Assembly: GCA_007125435.1 (NCBI GenBank)
Contig: SLDF01000153.1
Location: 1 to 23,046, forward strand
DNA: 23,046 bases
Reading direction: 5' to 3'
Source of the DNA: Saprospiraceae bacterium
Lineage (GTDB): Bacteria; Bacteroidota; Bacteroidia; Chitinophagales; Saprospiraceae
Both the position numbers and the translations under genes were made by a program. The notes below the pieces were generated by a model. The model was not told the origin of the DNA, searched no databases, and saw nothing but the letters and a program-made list of their open reading frames with translations. This document shows positions 1-5,905 of the stretch, piece by piece. Each line of letters begins with the position of its first letter. The stretch's first letter is position 1.

Positions 1-113
1 ATACTTCCTTGTTCATCAGTCACGTAGCTTGGGGCTATGCTCATTCTTCACAAGTCGTCTAAATCAAAATTCTCTAAGCTCCAGCTCACTTCAGGGATTC
101 TTAGATGTAGCCA

Positions 114-166
114 GAGAATTTCCAGAATTTCCGGTGATTGGCGTTTAATCAGGCGATTGGGCAACA
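114..166 (+). repeat. 53-bp direct repeat, left copy
   Basis: This sequence starts GAGAATTTCC and ends GCGATTGGGCAACA. It is identical over all 53 bases to 22993-23045 in the same orientation. The copies lie almost at the two ends of the window and enclose about 22.8 kb. Identity over 53 bp cannot be chance. It marks either a dispersed repeat family or the borders of a duplicated or mobile segment; the sequence does not decide which. Confidence 0.9.
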
Positions 167-202
167 TGTTTTTGTGCTTAGGCATTGTCATCAAATGATC
201 AT

Positions 203-401
203 TTGCCTCCATATAAAACACTCGAACGCTCAAAGTGTAACTATCCCGGTGACCATAGATCATCAAAAAGACTTGAAAACGAATAATTTTGCTTCTAATC
301 TAATCCTGTGAATTCTCGCATCCTGTGAATCCTGATCACCAAGCGAGCCTCCAAAAAAAATACAAACACTTGAACGCTACGAATGAAACTATCCCGATAA
401 C
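203..401 (+). repeat. Pair of diverged direct repeats of about 50 bp
   Basis: The first copy (about 203-253) and the second (about 345-401) share, in the same order, GCCTCC, an A-rich run, ACACTyGAACGCT, then AACTATCCCG and a nearby AC. The spacers differ by small indels. Read on the minus strand, both could encode short similar peptides, so they may be remnants of a decayed gene. They may equally be non-coding repeats. Confidence 0.55.
311..339 (-). repeat. 29-bp inverted copy of a right-end sequence
   Basis: The reverse complement of 311-339 (GTGATCAGGATTCACAGGAT, then GCGAGAATT) matches 22971-22999 at 28 of 29 positions. At the right end this sequence runs directly into the 53-bp repeat, overlapping it by the GAGAATT at its 3' side. 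Here it lies about 145 bp from the left 53-bp copy and in the opposite orientation, so the two modules are arranged differently at the two ends. Confidence 0.75.
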
Positions 402-666
402 AAAGGGAGAAAAACAGATACACCGCAACCAGAAATCAAGACAAAAGACAAAAGGAAAAAGATAAAAGGAATATTTTAAAAGAGCCAAGGCAAAAGAAGA
501 GATAAAAAGAGTCAAATCTCGAAAAGTCTGAAAGTCCAAGGCCTGAAGGTCGAAAGTCCCCTTTTGGTTTAAAAGTTAATTGTCTAATGTGGCTTATGGA
601 GATAAAAGATAAAAATCGTTTTTAGCTTATGTAGTTGCCCAAATTCGAGATCAAAGCTGGATACAA

Positions 667-710
667 GCCTCAGCGAGGCGACATCATAATAGCGCAGGGC
701 GTTAGCCCTG
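667..710. repeat. Double-hairpin intergenic repeat
   Basis: Two perfect small hairpins sit in tandem: GCCTC-agc-GAGGC (667-679) and CAGGGC-gtta-GCCCTG (695-710), joined by a short AT-rich linker containing CATAATAG. On the minus strand it reads as an AGGGCTAACGCCCT hairpin followed by a GCCTCGCTGAGGC hairpin. I recognise this pattern as similar to common intergenic repeats in Bacteroidota genomes. Its function is unknown. Confidence 0.6.
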
Positions 711-804
711 GGTTAAAGAGGTTTTGCACCAATTGTTTTGGCGCTATTTTTGCGCTGAAAGAAGCAAAAATCGTGACAAAACAACTTGACCGATCTGCCA
801 ATAA

Positions 805-1214
805 AACTTGAAAGGAAGCAGGCGTCTTCAAGCCTAAACAGCGAGGATAGCTTGACGCTATCGCAGCGTAAGCGTCAAGCAAAGGCGCCAGCCGAATGCT
901 TGACATTAAACAGCGAAGCGTAAACTTTGAATTCGCTTCGCTCATGTTTAACTTACTATCGTTCGCGTTTAGTTCGCTTTGCTCACCGTTTAACTCGCTA
1001 CGCTCGCGTTTATAGCAGAGCTTCTGTTGAGAATTCTTCTGCAGCTTGTTAGCAAGGAGCTTTTATCCAAAAAAAACTTGAATGCTTTCAATCATCTTCA
1101 AGTATAAACAGCGGAGAGCACGGAGTGCTTGTAGCGTAAACAGCAAACGGAGGCGATAGCCGACCGTTTGCATAAACAGCCGAAGTGAGGCGAATGCCAA
1201 ACGAAGGCGTAAAC
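805..1214. repeat. Mosaic array of TAAACAGC / GTTTA units with nested hairpins
   Basis: TAAAC occurs at 835, 907, 921, 1105, 1137, 1173 and 1210. The reverse form GTTTA occurs at 946, 967, 988 and 1008, with spacings of 21, 21 and 20. Most are followed or preceded by AGCG-type words. Nested perfect inverted repeats include GCTTGACGCT (850-859) with AGCGTCAAGC (871-880), AGCGAAGCG (912-920) with CGCTTCGCT (934-942), and GCAAACGG (1143-1150) with CCGTTTGC (1164-1171). Two longer units share exact geometry: CTTGAA (807, 1077), TTCAAG 20 bp later, and TAAACAGCG 28 bp later, with unrelated 14-base spacers. There are no cas genes and no uniform repeat, so it is not a CRISPR array. Confidence 0.65.
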
Positions 1215-1225
1215 TAAATACACCT

Positions 1226-1260
1226 AACTAGCAGCTTGCAGCTTGAAACTTGCAGCTAGA
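1226..1260 (+). repeat. Heptamer tandem repeat (five units)
   Basis: The units are AACTAGC, AGCTTGC, AGCTTGA, AACTTGC and AGCTAGA, a degenerate 7-bp period around the core CTTG. An array with the same period and core on the opposite strand lies at 22861-22895. Confidence 0.6.
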
Positions 1261-1273
1261 TACTATATTCTGC

Positions 1274-1422
1274 GTGAGGGATAGAAGCGATATGAACAGG
1301 TCTGGCATAGTTGGTAGAGCGTAGATGTGATGGCGACCAGCGGAAGCCGCTCACATCTACTGCGACACCCTATGCTAGCCCTGTGAATACAAGCGAATAG
1401 CCCGGCCCGAAGGGACACGCCC
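1274..1422. repeat. Dispersed intergenic element with a long central hairpin
   Basis: The flanks begin GTGAGGGATAGAAGCG and end GGCCCGAAGGGACACGCCC. Between them is a long nearly symmetric hairpin. CAGG (1297-1300) pairs with CCTG (1380-1383); GGTCTGGCATAG (1299-1310) pairs with CTATGCTAGCCC (1370-1381) with one mismatch and one wobble; GTAGATGTGA (1321-1330) pairs perfectly with TCACATCTAC (1351-1360); a small GCGG/CCGC stem sits at the tip. The flanks resemble repeats I recognise as widespread in Bacteroidota genomes. Part of the right flank, CAAGCGAATAGC, recurs inverted within the repeat at 4583-4679. Confidence 0.65.
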
Positions 1423-1519
1423 AAAACAATATCAATGCATGATCAAGCTTTATCTCACACGAGATATACACATTCGAAAGGGTAGAATCAAATATGAGGT
1501 AAAGGGAATCGGAATAAAA

Positions 1520-1548
1520 CAAAAAAACCGCAACAAAAATGTCGCGGT
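1520..1548 (-). terminator. Rho-independent terminator of tRNA-Val
   Basis: On the minus strand a 9-bp stem (ACCGCGACA with TGTTGCGGT, one G-U pair) closes a TTTT loop and is followed by seven T residues. It starts about 15 bp beyond the tRNA 3' end, in the expected orientation. Confidence 0.8.
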
Positions 1549-1562
1549 CTATGACTGTGAAG

Positions 1563-1637
1563 TGGGCGATGAGAGACTCGAACTCCCGACCCCCTCGGTG
1601 TAAACGAGGTGCTCTGAACCAACTGAGCTAATCGCCC
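1563..1637 (-). tRNA. tRNA-Val (anticodon UAC)
   Basis: Read on the minus strand the gene folds as a complete cloverleaf. The acceptor stem pairs GGGCGAT with ATCGCCC and has an A discriminator. The D arm is GCTC...GAGC, the anticodon stem CCTCG/CGAGG encloses the loop TTTACAC with anticodon TAC, and the T arm GGGAG-TTCGAGT-CTCTC follows. The 3' CCA is not encoded. It decodes valine GUA and, by wobble, other GUN codons. It has its own promoter (1701-1732), a hairpin leader and a terminator, so it appears to be a single-gene unit. Confidence 0.95.
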
Positions 1638-1647
1638 CTGTGTATAT

Positions 1648-1694
1648 CTTATCAAGCGAGTGAGATGGCTCCGTTTAGCCGATCGCTCGATAAG
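1648..1694 (-). other. Hairpin in the pre-tRNA-Val 5' leader
   Basis: CTTATCGAGCGA (minus strand, 1694-1683) pairs with TCGCTTGATAAG (1659-1648): 12 bp with one G-U pair. Inside it a second stem, GGCT with AGCC, closes a six-base loop. The predicted transcription start falls at about 1694, so the primary tRNA transcript would begin with this hairpin and reach the mature tRNA 5' end about 10 nt after it. Confidence 0.6.
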
Positions 1695-1700
1695 CGGCTG

Positions 1701-1732
1701 CAAATATATACGGCCTGACAATATTCTCAAAA
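1701..1732 (-). promoter_or_regulatory. Promoter of tRNA-Val
   Basis: On the minus strand TTTTGA (1732-1727) is followed 18 bp later by TATATTTG (1708-1701). This fits the Bacteroidota primary sigma factor consensus of TTTG or TTG near -33 and TAnnTTTG near -7. The predicted start at about 1694 gives a leader of about 57 nt. Confidence 0.7.
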
Positions 1733-1801
1733 CTTTTTACAATAAAAGTATGGAACAAATCATTATAGAGGCTCTAGTTAATGACATTAGGCGGAAACCA
1801 T

Positions 1802-1809
1802 CTACCTTT
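1802..1809 (+). promoter_or_regulatory. Candidate -7 box for the AsmA-like gene
   Basis: TACCTTTG matches TAnnTTTG and lies 45 bp upstream of the ATG at 1855. No clear TTG is present at the usual -33 distance, so this is a partial promoter match. Confidence 0.4.
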
Positions 1810-1854
1810 GTATTACTGATAATCAATAATATATAGTCCGCAACTAATCTTAAT

Positions 1855-4353
1855 ATGAGAGTATTCAACCTTGTAAAAAAAATATTGGTTGCCGTAATTT
1901 TGGCGATTGGTATGATCCTGGTGCTAACTGTGGCCGTGCTATCGACAATGAGCGGTAAAATAGGTGATCGTGCAGTCAATGCAGTGAGGGCGTCCATCAG
2001 CTCTGACCTGGAGGTAGGTAAAACGAGCATCTCTATGTGGACTTACTTTCCAAATGCAGCTATAAAGCTTACTGACGTTGTATTGACCGGTCAATTACAA
2101 GATACATTGGTCGTAGCAGATGAACTGGCATTCAAGGTGAGTCTCCACAAACTATTTAATAAGCAAGTCATCCTCAGGACGGTCAGTCTAAAAAATAGTA
2201 CTATACATGTGATAAGGTACGAGAATGGTGAGTGGAACTATGACATATTTACAAAAGATACATCGGAGACATCCTCTTCAAATGCCTATAAAATAGCTAT
2301 TGACAGAGCTGCATTATCATATTGTGACATAGTCTACGAGGATAGACTGGAAGACGTGACGACAGAGGTATTCATATTGAAATCTTCTGTATTCACCAGC
2401 TATGATAGTGGGGATTTGATCATAGATGCTCAGGGCTCGTCAGTGCTGGATAAGCTGCGTATCGCAGATAATGAACTGCTCAAGGATATTCCACTGGTAT
2501 TTGACCTTAATCTGAGAGCAGATCTTCCAAGCTCCACATATACATTTAAAAAATCTAATTTTAAGCTGGGTGGCATTCCATTTAGCCTTGGTGGGAGTAT
2601 TCAGGCTCAGGATGCAGGCGATGCATTTGACCTCAATATCCATAGCGAGCGGGCGTCTCTGGACAATATGCTCAATCTACTTCCTGACCACCAAAAAGCC
2701 TCGCTGAGTCACTTTCGCACTCAAGGGTATGGCGTCATTGACATCATCTACGCCGGACGTAGCACTAAGAAGCAGCATCCGGAATTAATCATCAATGCCG
2801 ATTTGACTAATATAGGATTGACCAGCCGACGCTACGATACCCGTCTAGACGGTATGAATGCTACGCTGCTCATTCATAATCGCAATCATAAAACTCACAT
2901 TGAATTTGAGAATTCATCGGGTATATTGCAATCAAAGCCACTCAAGGCCAGAGCACACATTGATCTAGAGCGTAAGGACTCCTATAGTATAGATCTTGAC
3001 GGCTCCATTCCTATAGCTCTATGCATGAGCATCCTGCCTACGGGAGATATACTGAAGAAAGCCAGTGGAGATGTTGAATGTCGGCAGCTTGTAATCCGTC
3101 ACGGGCCAAAGTATAAAACTCCAACTAGTGGAAAATTACAGTCATCCGGCATGAGCTTGAGCCTGGAAAAAGATAAAATTGCCATAGATGCTTTTGATAT
3201 TAACTTATCAAATGACAGTGTGATTATTGAAAAATTAGAGTGTAACGCCTTTAAAAGTCACCTACACGTCAGTGGGCAGGTAAGCCAGGTTGATGATATT
3301 ATCAGTGGTTCTTCATGGGGTAAATACAATTTAGAGATTAATTCTAAAAAGTTAAATATCGATGATATACTAAGAGGATACACTTACTATCTAGAGAGCG
3401 AAAAAGACACCATTGAGGGTTCGTCATCAAACTCATTTCAAGAGATGTGGCCGGAGGTAAAATTGAGTTTTGCTCTACAATCCATTTCGAAGAATAAACT
3501 CAATATCTCGGCGATCGAAGGCATACTCAATCATAAGAATAAAGATATAGTGGGCGAGTTTGAAGGGGATATATTTGATGGTCAGCTGAGCGGCACATTT
3601 ACTGGACGAATAGATAGTGGCATTACATTGTCAACTTACCTCTATGGCAAAGGTATAGATATCAATAAAGTTTTGCATCAGTTTGAAAACTTTGATCAAG
3701 ACTTTGTAACTGATCAACATTTGAAAGGCAAAATAGAATCCAGAATGCTGCTGGATTTAGAATGGGATAATGATTTCAACTTTTTATCTGACCGATTGCA
3801 CATGTCTGCTGCCATGATTGTATCCAATGGAGAGCTCATAAAACTGCCGTTATTTCAGGATTTCACTACATATATCAAAGTCAGGGATTTGGAGCATGTA
3901 AAGTTTACAAGTTTGCACAATCTTATAGAGATAAAAGACAGCAGGCTAGTCATTCCTGAGATGCTGATACAGTCCAACGCCATAAACCTAAGACTAAGCG
4001 GTGAACACAGTTTTGATCACCAGATGGATTACGTATTACAAGTGAATGGTGGGCAGACATTAATCAATAGATTCAGAAGACATGACCCTTCATTAAAGCC
4101 ATTAAAAGCCAGGCAGAAAGGCCTCTTAAACGTCTACTTTAGAATTTCTGGCTTTCCCGATAATTTTCAAGTCTCATCAGACAGGAAGGAGGTTAAATTT
4201 GCTATGGAAAGAAGCGATGCATACAGGGATAATATCAGAGACCGACTCATAGCAGCTTATGGCCCTTTACCTATCTTTTTTGATGATTCTATGCAAGCGA
4301 TTGACATGTTTGCCAGCGAAGATGATGAGGACGTGGAATATCTGGAGTTTTGA
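1855..4353 (+). CDS. AsmA-like family envelope protein
   Basis: An 832-residue protein with an N-terminal membrane anchor (about residues 8-29, rich in V, L and I) and a long periplasmic part of alternating short beta-strand-like segments. The C-terminal region (about 640-800) has the layout I recognise from Bacteroidota AsmA proteins: a segment around SGEHSFDHQMDY, followed by KGLLNVYFRISGFPDNF. AsmA-like proteins are large inner-membrane-anchored proteins of the repeating beta-groove type, linked in other bacteria to outer-membrane biogenesis and lipid transfer between membranes. The exact role here is not known. The ATG at 1855 is preceded by a TAnnTTTG box. The C-terminus is very acidic (SEDDEDVEYLEF). 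The gene stands alone, followed by a repeat-rich gap. Confidence 0.8.
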   Translation: MRVFNLVKKILVAVILAIGMILVLTVAVLSTMSGKIGDRAVNAVRASISSDLEVGKTSISMWTYFPNAAIKLTDVVLTGQLQDTLVVADELAFKVSLHKLFNKQVILRTVSLKNSTIHVIRYENGEWNYDIFTKDTSETSSSNAYKIAIDRAALSYCDIVYEDRLEDVTTEVFILKSSVFTSYDSGDLIIDAQGSSVLDKLRIADNELLKDIPLVFDLNLRADLPSSTYTFKKSNFKLGGIPFSLGGSIQAQDAGDAFDLNIHSERASLDNMLNLLPDHQKASLSHFRTQGYGVIDIIYAGRSTKKQHPELIINADLTNIGLTSRRYDTRLDGMNATLLIHNRNHKTHIEFENSSGILQSKPLKARAHIDLERKDSYSIDLDGSIPIALCMSILPTGDILKKASGDVECRQLVIRHGPKYKTPTSGKLQSSGMSLSLEKDKIAIDAFDINLSNDSVIIEKLECNAFKSHLHVSGQVSQVDDIISGSSWGKYNLEINSKKLNIDDILRGYTYYLESEKDTIEGSSSNSFQEMWPEVKLSFALQSISKNKLNISAIEGILNHKNKDIVGEFEGDIFDGQLSGTFTGRIDSGITLSTYLYGKGIDINKVLHQFENFDQDFVTDQHLKGKIESRMLLDLEWDNDFNFLSDRLHMSAAMIVSNGELIKLPLFQDFTTYIKVRDLEHVKFTSLHNLIEIKDSRLVIPEMLIQSNAINLRLSGEHSFDHQMDYVLQVNGGQTLINRFRRHDPSLKPLKARQKGLLNVYFRISGFPDNFQVSSDRKEVKFAMERSDAYRDNIRDRLIAAYGPLPIFFDDSMQAIDMFASEDDEDVEYLEF

Positions 4354-4420
4354 CATGGATGCATACCATTTTGTCGATTTGGGCATCACCCCGCTCCTTG
4401 CGTCGCGCGGTCGTCTATTA

Positions 4421-4582
4421 GAGTCTGAAAACAGCCATCTTAATGATCCCAAATCTTGCTCTTTTGAGCAATCTCTTCGAAAAAAAATACTTACGTAGCT
4501 ATGGCTATGCGCGTATTTTTTATTCTTCGATCTTACTCAAAATAGCTGTGACTTAGATCATACAACGGCTATTTTCAGACTC
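4421..4582. mobile_element. MITE-like imperfect palindrome, about 162 bp
   Basis: GAGTCTGAAAACAGCC (4421-4436) and GGCTATTTTCAGACTC (4567-4582) are inverted repeats with 15 of 16 positions matching. AAAAAATAC (4482-4490) and GTATTTTTT (4513-4521) are perfect inverted repeats. Both pairs share the same centre, 4501.5, and the stretches between them still show matching blocks (ATGATC, TTTTGAG), so the whole segment is one long decayed hairpin. It has no coding capacity. It is missing from the otherwise collinear repeat copy at 11640-11784. TTA lies at both borders and may be a target duplication, although an extra G on the right makes this unclear. Confidence 0.6.
4482..4521. terminator. Possible bidirectional terminator (core of the palindrome)
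   Basis: The 9-bp A/T-rich stem AAAAAATAC/GTATTTTTT, with a smaller TAGC/GCTA stem inside, gives a hairpin with a T run on either strand. It could end transcripts from the AsmA-like gene, about 130 bp upstream. The stem is GC-poor, so this is weak. Confidence 0.35.
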
Positions 4583-5022
4583 GTTATGTGGCGCGCTATT
4601 CGCTTGGCCTCGATTCCGCTATCGCTCCATCGAGTCTGGTTCCGCTACCGCTTCACCACCACTTCACATCACTGATGCAGCACACTTGTACAAAAAGACA
4701 TTTTGAAATGTAAACCTTTGATAATAGGTTCTCCTAAAGCAATATCTATACAATTGCACACTCGGTTCAGCATTCCCTCATTATTGACGGGTGTTCGCAA
4801 CAATTACTTTTCATATCACAATGAATATCAACCAACTGTGTATACAATAAAAAAATGCAGTTAAAAAAGCTAATACACCCATCAACAAATTACTATTTTG
4901 TCATCTTTTAATAACATGACATAGACAGGTATCATCGAGTCAAAGTTGTTTCACACAAATACTTGTAACGCAACTCAGGTTTGATTGGAAAACGTCATAT
5001 ATTTACAGATATCCGTGCTCAA

Positions 5023-5889
5023 ATGAAATTTTTATTCGAAAGATATCCGGCATACCCACGAGGCGCATTCAATATAGCGATAGCTATTGGACTGGCTATA
5101 CTCAGTGCAATAGCATTCTATTATTTTGTGGTTTTGTTTATACCTAATGTATCTACAGAGGCGAGTGCTATTTTTACCATTTCGCTTGGTGTCACCATTT
5201 TTCTTATCATTTCAGTTTTTCAATTGGTATTGCCCTTTGCGCTAGCATCATATTTGAAGAAGAAAAGCTGGACTGTCGGCTCTGTTATAATACTAACCTT
5301 TCTACAAACAAATTTAATCGTAACAGCTGCTTATATATTGGCCACAGTGACGATTCCAAATTTTGAACACAGTGAGTGGGGCGTTTTTTTTGTTGCGGCA
5401 ATGGCAAGTGGGACGATTTGGACCCTGTTGATTACGATACCCAGGTATTTATACTTAAAAACAAGAAATAAAAAAATAGCAGATTCACTTAACTCCAGTT
5501 TACCGAGTCCGTCAACATTTACTAAGAATAAGTCCTTACAATTACATGAGCAAGGTAAGGCTGTACTGAATATCACCTCATCTCAGTTTCTATATCTGGA
5601 GTGCGAGGATTTATTCGTCTATGCTTATCACCTCAGCGAAGGTCATATCAGGAAGACATTAATCCGCAGACATATAGACAGCATTGTCAAAGACTGGGAT
5701 AGTATTCCGGAAGTCGTGCATTGTCACTATGAATATATGGTCAATCTACAAAGAGTAACTTCATTATACGGTAATGCTTCGGGTGTATTTTACAATTTGG
5801 GTGGGACAAAGTTCAAAGTACCACTTTCCAGAAGATATATCAAAGAAATGAAGAAAGCAATAGAACTACTCAGCAAAGAAGGCAAGTAG
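5023..5889 (+). CDS. LytTR-type membrane transcriptional regulator
   Basis: A 288-residue protein. The N-terminal half has four membrane segments (about residues 17-41, 48-75, 87-111 and 119-142). The C-terminal third (about 180-285) is a LytTR DNA-binding domain: an FLYLECEDLFVYAY strand, the HCHYEYMVNL segment and a final VPLSRRYIKEMKKA, all typical of this family. Four-helix LytTR proteins are common in Bacteroidota and act as one-component regulators or as partners of 7TM or histidine kinase sensors. An in-frame TTG at 4981 would add 14 residues. I chose the ATG because family members usually begin a short MKFL-like segment before the first helix. The gene is convergent with the ABC exporter gene and 16 bp from it. 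Its target genes cannot be told from the sequence. Confidence 0.82.
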   Translation: MKFLFERYPAYPRGAFNIAIAIGLAILSAIAFYYFVVLFIPNVSTEASAIFTISLGVTIFLIISVFQLVLPFALASYLKKKSWTVGSVIILTFLQTNLIVTAAYILATVTIPNFEHSEWGVFFVAAMASGTIWTLLITIPRYLYLKTRNKKIADSLNSSLPSPSTFTKNKSLQLHEQGKAVLNITSSQFLYLECEDLFVYAYHLSEGHIRKTLIRRHIDSIVKDWDSIPEVVHCHYEYMVNLQRVTSLYGNASGVFYNLGGTKFKVPLSRRYIKEMKKAIELLSKEGK

Positions 5890-5905
5890 ATCATAGTTGT
5901 TGTTA

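Larger units (their letters stand above)
1..1519. other. Gene-free, repeat-rich intergenic region
   Basis: No reading frame here looks like a real gene: the open frames are short, overlap the repeats and have unlikely compositions. Contents in order: a fragment (about 20-60) resembling the centre of the palindrome at 4421-4582; a 53-bp repeat; two diverged copies of a roughly 50-bp sequence; an A/G-rich stretch (about 400-560) made of words such as AAAAG and AAAGTC; a double hairpin; a mosaic of TAAACAGC and GTTTA units; heptamers; and a long-hairpin element. Bases 560-660 and 1423-1519 show nothing I can name. Dense intergenic repeats of this kind are common in large Bacteroidota genomes, from general knowledge. 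Confidence 0.7.
4367..4679 (+). repeat. Dispersed repeat, copy 1 (interrupted)
   Basis: The outer parts, 4367-4416 and 4583-4679, align in order with the reverse complement of 11640-11784. Shared blocks include CATTTTG, TTTGGGCATCACCC, GGCCTCGATTCCGCT, CTCCATCGAGTCTGG and CACCACTTCACATC. The right block is about 80 percent identical over 96 bp by eye. CTCGAT...ATCGAG forms a conserved small stem within it. The two blocks are contiguous in copy 2 but separated here by the palindrome at 4421-4582. Confidence 0.75.
4354..5022. other. Repeat-rich intergenic gap between the AsmA-like and LytTR genes
   Basis: The left two thirds are occupied by a dispersed repeat (4367-4679) that contains a long palindrome (4421-4582). 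The right third (about 4680-5022) is AT-rich and should contain the promoter of the LytTR gene. No good TAnnTTTG box with a -33 partner is visible there. No gene is supported in this gap. Confidence 0.6.

Noticed and set aside
48..266. 72-aa frame on the minus strand
   Set aside because: It overlaps the 53-bp repeat and the diverged direct repeat, and its composition is not protein-like. It may be a relic but cannot be supported as a gene.
670..945. 91-aa frame on the minus strand
   Set aside because: It runs through the double hairpin and the TAAACAGC mosaic, so the open frame is a by-product of repeat sequence.
805..1214. CRISPR array
   Set aside because: Repeat words are short (5-9 bp), change orientation and have irregular spacing, and no cas genes are present.
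1488..1730. 80-aa frame overlapping the tRNA
   Set aside because: It reads through the tRNA-Val gene and its terminator; a cloverleaf explains the sequence.
4259..4498. 79-aa plus-strand and 61-aa minus-strand frames at the end of the AsmA-like gene
   Set aside because: They overlap the 3' end of a real gene and the dispersed repeat, with no family resemblance.
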